64,000 nt of DNA from Pseudomonas taeanensis MS-3. GTDB lineage: Bacteria; Pseudomonadota; Gammaproteobacteria; Pseudomonadales; Pseudomonadaceae. Positions 19,015-27,660 of this stretch are shown piece by piece; within the stretch, counting starts at the first letter, position 1; the number at the start of each line of letters is the position of its first letter. The notes below the pieces were generated by a model that saw nothing but the letters and a program-made list of their open reading frames with translations, ran no database searches and was not told the origin of the DNA. The stretch spans positions 139,527-203,526 of the forward strand of contig NZ_AWSQ01000004.1 in assembly GCF_000498575.2 (NCBI RefSeq), given 5' to 3'. Position numbers and translations under genes: made by a program.

Positions 19015-20339
19015 AGCTCGCTCCGACTGTTCCAGGCCGCCAGGCGAATGCGCGAACGCACGCCGAGGCCGAGGAAGGGTTCCGGCGGGTTCAACGACGG
19101 CATGCCGGTAACCGCCTGGATGTCGCGCAGCTGCGCCGAATCCGCGCCCACCGCCAGATCCGCCAGCAGGGTGCCGGAAATGGTGCCCCAGGCCGCGCCG
19201 ACGCCGTTGTCGCAGGCCGAGGCGTACACGCCCTGCTCCAGCTCGCCGAAGAAGTTGGTGAAGTTGCGCGAGATGGCATAAACGCCGCCCCAGGTGTGGC
19301 TGAATGGCACGTTGGCCAGTTGCGGGAAGCGCGCCAGGAAGGCCTTGCGGTGATCCTCACGGACACTGGCGCGCATGGCATCGCTGGTGCTCTGACCGTA
19401 CTTGGGCACGTGCTTGTAGGTGTTGCGAATGATCAGGCGGCGATCCTGAGTCATGCGCACCGTGGTGCCGGCGTGGTCGGCCGGGGTCAGGCCCCAGTCG
19501 AGCTGACCGCCATACACCTGCAGTTCGCTGTCGGTCAGTGGCCGGGTCCAGCTGGCGAAGGTCATCACCGGCAGCAGGCGGTTGCGCAGATAACCGAATT
19601 CCTGGGTGAAGATGCTGGTGCCGAGCAACAGCTGCGGGGTGCGGATACGGCCGTTATTGCCGTGCAGAATCCAGCCGCCCTGACCGTCACGCTCCAGGCG
19701 CTGGATCGGCGACTCTTCCAGCAGCTCGACGTTGCCCGGCAGCGAACGCCCGAGGCCGGTGACCAGAGCCGCCGGCTGCATCAGGTAGCAACCCGGGGTG
19801 TAGATCGCCCCGCTGTAATGATCGCTGCCAACTACCTTGGCCAGTTCGGCACGCTCGACCCGCTGGAACGGCTCGCCGAGGTCGCTCATCAGCTTCTCGA
19901 AGTGATCGAGGTAGGCCAGGCCACGCGGGCCCACCGCGCCCTGGTACTTGCCGGCATGGGACCACTGGCAGTCGATCTTGTGACTCTGGATCAGTCCCTG
20001 CAACTGGGCGATAGCGGCGCGATTGAGCGCCAGCAGGCGCTGCTTGTGCGCCGGGTCCGGATGCTCCAGGGCGAACTTGTGCGGCAGGTCGATGACGAAG
20101 CCGGAGTTGCGCCCGGAGGCGCCATAGGCCACGCGCTGGGCGTCGACCAGCAGGATGCGCGCCTCGGGGTGGTGCTCGGCCAGGCGCCGCGCGGCGGCCA
20201 AGCCGGCGAAGCCGGCGCCGATCACCGTGTAGTCGGCGCGCTGCTCGCCCTGCAGGCGGGTGCAGGCCGGTTGTTCGGGCAGAGCCGCATACCAGCCGCA
20301 GCTGGCGTCGTCGTAGGGCAACTTGATGGGTTTTTTCAT
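19011..20339 (-). CDS. FAD-dependent amine-oxidase-like oxidoreductase (DAO family)
   Basis: Predicted 442-residue flavoprotein. The dinucleotide motif YTVIGAGFAGLAAARRLAE sits near residue 40, followed by VDAQRVAYGASGRNSGF, typical of the D-amino-acid-oxidase superfamily that includes sarcosine oxidase, dimethylglycine oxidase and gamma-glutamylputrescine oxidase (PuuB). A C-terminal GVYASACDNGVGAAWGTISG closes the FAD site. It would oxidise a secondary or tertiary amine; in this operon the likely substrate is a partly demethylated product of the Rieske enzyme (inference). Starts ten bases after the stop of the rubredoxin fusion, with GAGGG as ribosome site. Confidence 0.85.
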   Translation of the reverse strand: MKKPIKLPYDDASCGWYAALPEQPACTRLQGEQRADYTVIGAGFAGLAAARRLAEHHPEARILLVDAQRVAYGASGRNSGFVIDLPHKFALEHPDPAHKQRLLALNRAAIAQLQGLIQSHKIDCQWSHAGKYQGAVGPRGLAYLDHFEKLMSDLGEPFQRVERAELAKVVGSDHYSGAIYTPGCYLMQPAALVTGLGRSLPGNVELLEESPIQRLERDGQGGWILHGNNGRIRTPQLLLGTSIFTQEFGYLRNRLLPVMTFASWTRPLTDSELQVYGGQLDWGLTPADHAGTTVRMTQDRRLIIRNTYKHVPKYGQSTSDAMRASVREDHRKAFLARFPQLANVPFSHTWGGVYAISRNFTNFFGELEQGVYASACDNGVGAAWGTISGTLLADLAVGADSAQLRDIQAVTGMPSLNPPEPFLGLGVRSRIRLAAWNSRSEL

Positions 20340-20349
20340 GCGACTGCCC

Positions 20350-21786
20350 TCAGGCCACGGCCCGTTGAGCGTTCTGACAGGACTGCAGCCAACTGTTGCG
20401 CTGCAATTGTGCTTGGCGACCGAGCAGGACGAAGCCGTGCAGCGCCCCCTCGGCATCGTAATAACCGGCGCTCAGGCCATCGTCGGTGTTGGTGCAGCGC
20501 CATTCGCCGGTTACGCCAACAGCAGGCGGCAACAGGCACAGCGGCGCAGCCGGGGTCTTCACCGTCACCGGCATCAGCGGGTAGCTGACCGCCGTCGGCT
20601 GGCCGAGCAGGGTCTTGCTCAACGCCTGGATGCCCTGGTTGATCGGCGCCAGGTAGGGCAGCAGCTGACCGTCGATCTCGATGCAGTCACCGAGGGCGAA
20701 TATCCCCGGCTGCGAGGTCTGCAACTGAGCGTCCACCTGGATGCCCCGGCCCACGGCGGCGCCGGCCGTCTCGGCCAGCCCCAGGTTGGGCCGCAGACCG
20801 ACGGCGGACAGCACCAGATCGGCTTCCAGACGCTGACCATCGGCGAGCGTCAGGCGATAGCCCTGCTCGGCCGAGTCAATGCGCTGCACGGTGTTCTGCA
20901 AATGCCAGCTCACGCCCAGCTCGCCCAGGGCGGCCTGCAATTGCTGTCCGGCCTCGACCGGCAGCAGGCGCTCCATCGGCCACTGACCGAGGCCGATGAC
21001 GCTGACCTGGAAGCCGCTGCTGGCCAGATCGTTGGCGAACTCGCAACCGATCAGGCCGTCACCGAGGATGGCCACCCGCTGCACGCCGACCAGGCGCTCA
21101 CGGAAGCTGCGGTAGTCATGCAAATTGTTGACGCTGAGCAGCGCCGCGCTGTCGCCTTCGATCGGCAGACGGATTGGCGCCGCACCACTGGCCAGCACCA
21201 ACTGGCCGTACTCCATCTCGCCGATGTTGGTGTGCAGGCGCCGCGCCACGGCGTCAATACGCTCGACCGTGCAATACGGATAAACACGGATCTTCAGGCG
21301 CTTCTCGATGGCCAGGGCCGACTCACCGGACAACGCTGCGGCGCTCTTGCCCTGGGCCAGGCCGATGGACAGCGCCGGCTTGGAATACAGATGACCCGAC
21401 TCCTGGGTCAGTACGCGGATCTCGACCAGCGGATCGGCCCGGCGCAAGGCCTGGGCCAAGCCATAGCCGGCGTAGCCGCTGCCGATGATCACGATTGGCT
21501 GGCGCGGCTGCGCCTGGGCGGCGGCCGGTTTTGCCGTTGCTGTCAGCGCCTGCGCCGATACTGCTGCTGCAACAGACGCTGCAACCGGCGCACTGACCGC
21601 GGCGGCGGCCACCACAGGGCTGATATCGAGCATCTCGAAATCGTCCTTGCCGACGCCACACTCGGGGCATTTCCAATCTTCCGGCACATCGTCCCAACGG
21701 GTGCCGGCGATGATGCCGTCATCCGGCCAGCCGAGCGCTTCGTCGTAGATCAAACCGCACACTACACAGAGCCAGGTCTTGAACAT
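20350..21786 (-). CDS. Rubredoxin fused to rubredoxin-NAD+ reductase
   Basis: Predicted 478-residue two-domain electron-transfer protein. Residues 1-54 are a complete rubredoxin with the four iron-binding cysteines Cys7, Cys10, Cys40 and Cys43 (CVVCG and CPECG). An Ala-rich linker of about 40 residues follows. From about residue 95 comes a FAD/NAD(P)H oxidoreductase of the rubredoxin reductase type: IVIIGSGYAGYGLAQAL for FAD, VAILGDGLIGCEFANDL for NAD(P)H, and GIFALGDCIEIDGQ near the end. In most pseudomonads the two functions are separate proteins. Placed two genes after the Rieske oxygenase, it is the likely electron donor to it. GGGGAG eight bases upstream supports the start. Confidence 0.9.
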   Translation of the reverse strand: MFKTWLCVVCGLIYDEALGWPDDGIIAGTRWDDVPEDWKCPECGVGKDDFEMLDISPVVAAAAVSAPVAASVAAAVSAQALTATAKPAAAQAQPRQPIVIIGSGYAGYGLAQALRRADPLVEIRVLTQESGHLYSKPALSIGLAQGKSAAALSGESALAIEKRLKIRVYPYCTVERIDAVARRLHTNIGEMEYGQLVLASGAAPIRLPIEGDSAALLSVNNLHDYRSFRERLVGVQRVAILGDGLIGCEFANDLASSGFQVSVIGLGQWPMERLLPVEAGQQLQAALGELGVSWHLQNTVQRIDSAEQGYRLTLADGQRLEADLVLSAVGLRPNLGLAETAGAAVGRGIQVDAQLQTSQPGIFALGDCIEIDGQLLPYLAPINQGIQALSKTLLGQPTAVSYPLMPVTVKTPAAPLCLLPPAVGVTGEWRCTNTDDGLSAGYYDAEGALHGFVLLGRQAQLQRNSWLQSCQNAQRAVA

Positions 21787-21791
21787 CTCGT

Positions 21792-23237
21792 TTACTCCCC
21801 CGCTACGCGGATCGCTACGTTCTTGGTGCGCACGTAGCTGTACAAGGCTTCCTGGCCCTTTTCCCGGCCGAAACCGGACAAACCGACACCGCCGAACGGC
21901 GTCTCGATGCCACCGGCATACCACTCGTTGACGAACACCTGGCCGGCCTTGAGGCGGCGCGAGCAGCGCATGGCGCGGCTGATGTCCTGGGTGAACACGC
22001 CGGCGACCAGGCCGAATTCGGTGCCGTTGGCGATGGCGATGGCCTCCTCCTCGGTATCGAAGGGGATGATCGCCAGGACCGGGCCGAACACCTCTTCCTG
22101 GGCAATGCACATCTCGGGGCTAACGTCGCGGAACACAGTCGGGCGCATGAAATGCCCGGCCCTGTCGCTGAAAGCCTCACCACCGGTGGCAGCCACCGCG
22201 CCCTCATCGATTGCGCGCCGACACAAGGTTTCGATGCTGGCCAGTTGCCCGGCGCTGACCACCGGAGTGAGGTCCGGGTTGTCCTGACCGAGGCCGACGC
22301 TGAGGCCTTCGGCCAGCTCGACGACGGACTCGACGATTTCTTCATAGATCTCGCGCTGCACCAGCAGGCGCGACATGGCCGAACAGACCTGGCCGGCATT
22401 GAAGAAGATGCCGCCCTTGACGCTGGCCAGCAGCTGCTGGCGATCGGCGTCGGCGAAGGCAATCGCCGCCGACTTGCCACCCAACTCCATGACGCTGGGG
22501 ATGGCGTGCTCGGCAGCATCGCGGAGAATGGTCTGGCCGGTCGGTACCGAGCCGGTGAAGACGATCTGATCGACGCTGCGATGGCCGACCAGGTGACTGC
22601 CGACCTCACGGCCACGGCCGCAGATCAGGTTGACCGCGCCATTTGGCAAGCCGGCATTGGCAATGGCGCGCAGCAGCACGCACATGCCCAGCGGCGACAG
22701 CTCCGGCGACTTGATCACCACCGCATTACCGGCGGCCAGGGCCGGAGCCAGCGAGCGGGCGCAGATCGATACCGGGAAGTTCCAGGGCACGATTTGCGCC
22801 GAGACGCCCATCGGATCGTACAGGGTGAAATCCATGTAACCGTTGCCCAGCGGGATCGAGGTGCCCTCGATCTTGTCGGCCATGCCGGCGTAATACTCGA
22901 AGTAGCGCGCCGCCTCGGTGAACTCGTCACGGGCATCGTTCAGGCTCTTGCCGTTTTCCTGGCACAGCACCCAGGCGCCTTCGTCGGCCACCGCACGGAT
23001 CTCTGCGGCGATACGCAGCAGCCAGGTGACCCGCTGCGCCGGGCGCACGCTGCTCAGCGCGCCACTGTCAGCGCAACGCCGGGCGGCCTGCACGGCACGT
23101 TCGGCATCGGCGATGCTGGCCTGGGCGATGGTCGCCACTGGCTCGGCAGTACCGGGGTTGTTCACCGTCAGGCGCGACTCGCTGTCGAGCCATTCGCCGT
23201 CGATGTAGTTAAGCCAGTGGGATGCAATCGGATACAT
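21792..23237 (-). CDS. NAD(P)+-dependent aldehyde dehydrogenase
   Basis: Predicted 481-residue member of the ALDH superfamily, betaine-aldehyde dehydrogenase-like in length and motifs. Visible: IVPWNFPVSICARSLAPALAAGN, MELGGKSAAI with the general base Glu, FFNAGQVCSAMSRLLV with the catalytic Cys, and EEVFGPVLAIIPF. A perfect GAGGAGG precedes the ATG; it overlaps the last bases of the Rieske gene, with only ten bases between the genes. Likely oxidises an aldehyde released by demethylation or by amine oxidation in the same pathway (inference). Confidence 0.9.
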   Translation of the reverse strand: MYPIASHWLNYIDGEWLDSESRLTVNNPGTAEPVATIAQASIADAERAVQAARRCADSGALSSVRPAQRVTWLLRIAAEIRAVADEGAWVLCQENGKSLNDARDEFTEAARYFEYYAGMADKIEGTSIPLGNGYMDFTLYDPMGVSAQIVPWNFPVSICARSLAPALAAGNAVVIKSPELSPLGMCVLLRAIANAGLPNGAVNLICGRGREVGSHLVGHRSVDQIVFTGSVPTGQTILRDAAEHAIPSVMELGGKSAAIAFADADRQQLLASVKGGIFFNAGQVCSAMSRLLVQREIYEEIVESVVELAEGLSVGLGQDNPDLTPVVSAGQLASIETLCRRAIDEGAVAATGGEAFSDRAGHFMRPTVFRDVSPEMCIAQEEVFGPVLAIIPFDTEEEAIAIANGTEFGLVAGVFTQDISRAMRCSRRLKAGQVFVNEWYAGGIETPFGGVGLSGFGREKGQEALYSYVRTKNVAIRVAGE

Positions 23238-23247
23238 GGCGGCCTCC

Positions 23248-24438
23248 TCAGGCGGACGGTACGGTGGCCAGCAGCTGACGCGCAGCCCACTGATGGAAGT
23301 AATGCGTGGGGATGTCCATCTCCGGGGAGAAGGCGCCGCCGCCATAGCCGGGCGAGTGACGGCCCTTCTGCATACCTTCGACCGAGGCGATGTCCTCGGC
23401 GAATACCACCTTCCAGGACTCCAGAATGGCGTTGCGGCAAGCGGCGTACTCGTCACCCAGGGCCTCGTCGCCGACGTAGAACAGGCGCAGGTGCTCGATG
23501 GTACGGCCCGGCGCGACCGGCTCCAGCTGCATGGCGAAGGCGTGGTCGGCCTGAATACCGAGCAGCACGTTGGGGAAGAAGGCGACGTATTCGGCGTTGC
23601 GCAGACGATCCTGCGGCCAGCTGGGGAACTTCGGCAGGTGCGTACCGGCGACATCGGAGAGGTTGTAGGCGTAGCTGCCCTGACCGGCGAAATGCTCGTC
23701 GAAGAGGATGTTGTAGTGGTCTTCCAGGCGCGAATAGGTGTTCAGGCTCGGGTGCACCCACGGCAGGTGGTAGGCCTCGCAGTAGTTCTCTACCGCCAGC
23801 TTCCAGTTGCAGTTGATGTCCAGTGTGGTGGCATCAAAGCCCGGACGGCGGCGCAGCAGGCTCATGCCGTCATCCCCGAGGAACTGGCTCCAGCGCGCGG
23901 TCAACGGCGCGAGCATGTCTTCCAACGGCTGGGCATCGCCGGACAGGTTGACGAACACCATGTCCATCCAGATGGCGCTGCGGATGGCCTTCAAGCCGTG
24001 CTTTTCGCAGGCGAAGCGCTCGTCCTTGTGCACATCGATACCGCCGACGTGCGGCGTGCCGCGCAGGCCGCCATTCAGGTCGTAGGTCCAGGAGTGGTAG
24101 GGGCAACGGATCACGCCTTGCACGGTGCCCTCTTCCTGCACCAGCTTCATGCCGCGGTGGCTGCAGACGTTGTGGAACACCTGCACCAGGCCTTCGCGAT
24201 TGCGCATCAGCAGCAGCGGCAGGCCCATGAAGTCGACCGGTTTGACCGAACCATTCTGGGTCAGGTCGCTGGCGAAACCGACGCAGGCCCAGGTCTTGCC
24301 CATCACCTGATCGCGCTCCAGCTCGAAATGACGCTGCTCGGTGTAGAACTCGTTACTCAGCCCGGTGGCTTGGTGAATCGGGTTGAGGACGGTTTCCAGA
24401 TGATGCACAGGAATTTGTTGAGAAGTGGTCGAAGTCAT
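23248..24438 (-). CDS. Rieske non-haem iron oxygenase, quaternary-amine type
   Basis: Predicted 396-residue oxygenase alpha subunit. Rieske ligands are Cys92-x-His94 (NVCSHRG) and Cys112-x2-His115 (CPYHSW). The mononuclear iron site is VENYCEAYHLPWVHPS with His224 and His229. The bridging residue before the YH is Glu221; many ring-hydroxylating members have Asp there, while a Glu is described for carnitine oxygenase CntA. The family includes enzymes that demethylate glycine betaine, stachydrine or carnitine. First gene of the operon; the start at 24438 is supported by GGGGAG. An operator palindrome lies about 120 bases upstream. The exact substrate is unknown. Confidence 0.9.
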   Translation of the reverse strand: MTSTTSQQIPVHHLETVLNPIHQATGLSNEFYTEQRHFELERDQVMGKTWACVGFASDLTQNGSVKPVDFMGLPLLLMRNREGLVQVFHNVCSHRGMKLVQEEGTVQGVIRCPYHSWTYDLNGGLRGTPHVGGIDVHKDERFACEKHGLKAIRSAIWMDMVFVNLSGDAQPLEDMLAPLTARWSQFLGDDGMSLLRRRPGFDATTLDINCNWKLAVENYCEAYHLPWVHPSLNTYSRLEDHYNILFDEHFAGQGSYAYNLSDVAGTHLPKFPSWPQDRLRNAEYVAFFPNVLLGIQADHAFAMQLEPVAPGRTIEHLRLFYVGDEALGDEYAACRNAILESWKVVFAEDIASVEGMQKGRHSPGYGGGAFSPEMDIPTHYFHQWAARQLLATVPSA

Positions 24439-25128
24439 TGTTGTTCTCCCCTGCTGGGCACGGTGGGTAATGATCGGCAGGCTCACTGGCCAGGCTCCGT
24501 TGGCAGCGAGTTTCGAGAATCTGGGGATTGTTCGACAAACGATTTTTACAGCCGAATTTATGACTTTTAATCATTAATCCAAAAAGCCACGCGCAACGCC
24601 TTGCTTGGCCGCTGCCAGCCCCACAGCGGGGGCTTGCATATGCGTAAAGATCATCAATCCATGACAATAAATGGCTTGTTCCAGGGGTTGGGAAAACGTC
24701 ACTTTAGCCACCATCAAACCAGCCATTCGGCACCGGCAGGCGACCGGACTGCGGTATCCAGCAGCGCGCGACAAACGCCCACCGGGGGGGTTACCTGCCC
24801 AGGCGAAACTCGAGCGTTTTTAAGCGGATTTATTGGGTGTTGCAGGTGATGCCAACAGGCTGGAAAGCATCCAACACCCATTAATCAACTTATTCATCCT
24901 GCACCTGAGTCCTGTCACGACGCGTCGCTTGCGTCAGGCAGCTCCGCTGGCCCTCCCACGCCACCACCGGGATGCCAGTCGCTAACGCAGGAACACTCCC
25001 AGGACGAGCCAGGCAATGCGCCTACGGTCGCGCTGGGCGGGGCCATTCCCCTCGCGCTACCCGCGCGCAAGGCCTGCTGAGGAATAGCCGCGCATAGTCC
25101 GACAACTAGCGCCGCGACTGCTCCATGC
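24439..25128. other. Promoter region of the Rieske operon and blank spacer
   Basis: About 690 bases. The AT-rich part nearest the Rieske gene holds operator copy 2 and presumably the operon promoter. Further on, an inverted repeat TGGGTGTTG (24834-24842) with CAACACCCA (24872-24880) is present. Short reading frames here lack ribosome sites and recognisable domains. The LysR gene lies beyond, transcribed in the same direction. Confidence 0.55.
24556..24578. promoter_or_regulatory. LysR-type operator, copy 2
   Basis: Arms ATTTATGA and TCATTAAT around spacer CTTTTAA, with one arm mismatch; TGACTTTTAATCA fits T-N11-A. It matches the operator at 15784-15806 at 21 of 23 positions and lies about 120 bases before the Rieske start codon. 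Confidence 0.72.
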
Positions 25129-25163
25129 AACGCTGCCGCAGGCCACAAGCCTGCGGCAGCGTT
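25129..25163. terminator. Strong hairpin after the LysR gene
   Basis: Perfect 15-base arms AACGCTGCCGCAGGC and GCCTGCGGCAGCGTT with a five-base loop, 16 bases beyond the LysR stop. No clear U-run follows on the minus strand, so it may end transcription inefficiently or serve to stabilise the RNA end. Confidence 0.65.
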
Positions 25164-25179
25164 CGTTTCGGCCCGGTAT

Positions 25180-26115
25180 TTATGCGCCGCTGCCGAGCGT
25201 GGCGGCGTCCAACGCAGGCGGCAACTGCTCGAGCAACCAGGCGCGGAAGCACTTAACGCTTTGACGCATCACGCCCCGGCCGAGCGGCTCGAGCAGGCAG
25301 AACTGCGCATCCGACTGCAGCACGGTGTCGATCGGCCTAACCAGGGCGCCGGTCTGCAGGTGGTTATCGACCAGGTTCGACCAGGCCAGGGCGATGCCCT
25401 GACCACTGAGCGCCGACTGAATCAGCATCGAGTAGCTGTTGATGTTGATCCGCCGCCGTGGCTCAAGGCTTTTCAGGCCCAGGCGCTGGAACCATTCGGA
25501 CCAGCCGATCCAGTCGCGCTGCGGATCTTCCAGCCATAGCCAGGTGCAATCAGCCAGCTGCTGCGGGGTGCTCAGCGTCGGGTTCTTGGCCAGATAGCCC
25601 GGGCTGCACACCGGGAACACTTCCTCGGCAAACAGCGGGGTCACCTGCATGTCCTTTGGCGGAGTGCGGCAGTAGTACAACGCCAGGTCGCAATCCAGGC
25701 GGGAGAAATCCTTGACCTGGTCATAGGCGATGATGCGCAGGTCGATCTCTTCGTTATCGCGCTGAAACTCGGCCACCTTGGGCAGCAGCCACAACGAGGC
25801 CATCGCCGTGCTGGTGACCACGGTCACCTGCTGGGCGCCCTGCCAGTGGCGAATTTCGCCGGTGGCATGGGCCAGCTGCATCAACGCGGTTCGCACCGTC
25901 TCGTAGTACTGGCTGCCGGTCGGGCTCAGATTTATCGCCCGGGTGGTGCGCTCGAACAGGGTCTTGCCCAGGTAGTCCTCGAGCAGGCGCACCTGACGAC
26001 TGATGGCGCCCTGGGTGACGTTCAGTTCGTGCGCCGCCAAGGTAAAACTCAGGTGGCGCGCGGCCGCTTCAAAAGCCACCAGGCTATTGAGCGGAGGCAG
26101 AGGATGGATTTTCAT
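25180..26115 (-). CDS. LysR-family regulator, probable activator of the Rieske locus
   Basis: Predicted 311-residue regulator of the GcvA-like branch. The N-terminal DNA-binding domain reads LNSLVAFEAAARHLSFTLAA and NVTQGAISRQVRLLEDYLG; the effector domain begins near VVTSTAMASLWLLPKVAEF. It lies upstream of the Rieske operon in the same orientation, and two matching T-N11-A palindromes flank the locus, so it is the best candidate for their regulator. The inducer is presumably the imported compound or a metabolite (inference). Confidence 0.88.
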   Translation of the reverse strand: MKIHPLPPLNSLVAFEAAARHLSFTLAAHELNVTQGAISRQVRLLEDYLGKTLFERTTRAINLSPTGSQYYETVRTALMQLAHATGEIRHWQGAQQVTVVTSTAMASLWLLPKVAEFQRDNEEIDLRIIAYDQVKDFSRLDCDLALYYCRTPPKDMQVTPLFAEEVFPVCSPGYLAKNPTLSTPQQLADCTWLWLEDPQRDWIGWSEWFQRLGLKSLEPRRRININSYSMLIQSALSGQGIALAWSNLVDNHLQTGALVRPIDTVLQSDAQFCLLEPLGRGVMRQSVKCFRAWLLEQLPPALDAATLGSGA

Positions 26116-26224
26116 GCAGGCAAGGTCACATCTGTATTTTGATTTTATCCCCGCAGTTTAGTGCCTGACTCCAAGCGCGGACAGAAGCGATTAGCCGGCC
26201 GTTGAAAAGTGTCGCGAGCGCTGG

Positions 26225-27370
26225 CTAACCCGCCTCGCTCTCGGCACGGGGTTGGGCTTCGGGCTCGGCGGTGCCAGTGCCCGCCGTGTCGACATCCAGA
26301 AAATGCAGGTTCTCCTGCCTGATTCGTCGGGCCTCCTCGTCGTAGAGAAACGGCAGAAACATAAAGCGCTGCCCCTGAGTGACCGCTGTTGCCTCATGCA
26401 GCAGCCCGCAGGAGAACACCACCGCGCCACCCGGCGGGGCCGTATACAGGCCCGGACCGAACTCGGGAAAACGCAGGAAACCACCCTCATAGTCGCCGCT
26501 GTTGAGAAACAACGAGATGGCAAAGCGTCGATGCGCCGTGCCCTTGGTGGTGTTATCGCGGTGTGCGCGGAAATGCCCGCCCTCACTGGCGTCGTAGCAG
26601 CCCACCAGATAGCGCTCCATGCGCGTGGCGCGAAACTGGAAGGCCCGCTCCAGTTGCGGCACCACCCGCTGCTGAATACGCCGCATGCAGGCGCGACGCA
26701 GTTCCTCGTCCTCCAGCACGCAGTCACGCCGGACCTTGTGATCGCGACCCAGCACCATGACCGTCTTGCCATTGATGTCCTGCATGAACCCAGAGGCCTC
26801 GCCACCCTGCCTGCGGTAATAGTCCATCAGCGCCTGGCACAGCGTCGGCTCGAACACCCGCGGCAAGACCAGCACCGGCGCCTGCAGGTTCGCCCGATAG
26901 GCCGGGCCAATCACCGGCAAGCGATCCAGCACGGACAACAAGGCCGGCATGTGCGCCTCGGCCGAGGACTGCAAGGGCAGCACCGCGATCACCCGCAGCA
27001 TCGGATCGAGCACGTAGGTGACTGCACGGTAACTGCCGTCCTCCTGTTGCGCGCCGTACAGCCGACTCACCGTGCGCTCGAAATCCCAGAAGTAACGCAC
27101 CCCCGGCAGCGAGGTGCACAGCCGCTGCTGACGCTCATCCTCGGGGTCGACCGTGACCCCGAAGAACGACAGGCTCTGATCATCGAAACGCTGGCGGATC
27201 GCGGCCAGCTGGGTAAGCAGTTGCTCACTGACCGGGTCAGCGGCGGAACCGAGAAAACTCAATACCAGGTAGCGGCCGGCGACGGTATCGAAGACGAAGC
27301 GATCGCGGGTCTCGGTACGGCAGGTGAACCAGGGGGCAGGCTCACCCAAACCTATGAATGCAGTGCGCAT
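26225..27370 (-). CDS. Degenerate peroxiredoxin domain fused to 2-oxoglutarate/Fe(II) dioxygenase
   Basis: Predicted 381-residue protein. Residues 1-155 follow the AhpC/TSA thioredoxin-like fold (YLVLSFLGSAADPVSEQL, FFGVTVDPEDERQ), but the peroxidatic cysteine position is Ser48, so peroxidase activity is unlikely. Residues about 175-360 are a prolyl-4-hydroxylase-like dioxygenase: HFRAHRDNT supplies the His-x-Asp metal pair, LLHEATAV the distal His, and an Arg shortly after could bind 2-oxoglutarate. The ATG at 27370 is preferred over upstream in-frame starts. Substrate unknown; a protein side chain or a small molecule are both possible. Confidence 0.83.
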   Translation of the reverse strand: MRTAFIGLGEPAPWFTCRTETRDRFVFDTVAGRYLVLSFLGSAADPVSEQLLTQLAAIRQRFDDQSLSFFGVTVDPEDERQQRLCTSLPGVRYFWDFERTVSRLYGAQQEDGSYRAVTYVLDPMLRVIAVLPLQSSAEAHMPALLSVLDRLPVIGPAYRANLQAPVLVLPRVFEPTLCQALMDYYRRQGGEASGFMQDINGKTVMVLGRDHKVRRDCVLEDEELRRACMRRIQQRVVPQLERAFQFRATRMERYLVGCYDASEGGHFRAHRDNTTKGTAHRRFAISLFLNSGDYEGGFLRFPEFGPGLYTAPPGGAVVFSCGLLHEATAVTQGQRFMFLPFLYDEEARRIRQENLHFLDVDTAGTGTAEPEAQPRAESEAG

Positions 27371-27515
27371 GATATTCAGCCTCCATGCAGGCAGTACAAA
27401 GCCGCCCAAGGGTTATGCCAAGGGGGTCGTTAACAAGCATAGCTGGGGAAATCAGGCGCGCCTGGAGAGCCTGGCGATGGTGCGACCGACGCACGCGTTG
27501 GGCAAAAAACCAGGC

Positions 27516-27554
27516 AAAAAAAAAGCCGACCGACACCCGAGGGTGACGGCCGGC
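27516..27554 (-). terminator. Intrinsic terminator for putP
   Basis: Hairpin with arms GCCGACCGACACCC and GGGTGACGGCCGGC (12 of 14 paired) flanked by nine A residues at 27516-27524, giving a U-run on the minus strand about 105 bases after the putP stop. Confidence 0.8.
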
Positions 27555-27660
27555 GAAGCACTATCGGGTCGTCGTGGGACCCGAACTCGATACCAGCATG
27601 GGCATCCGACCTCGGGTGCCCCACCTACAGACGACCGGCTGCAGATGGGGATGAAACAGC

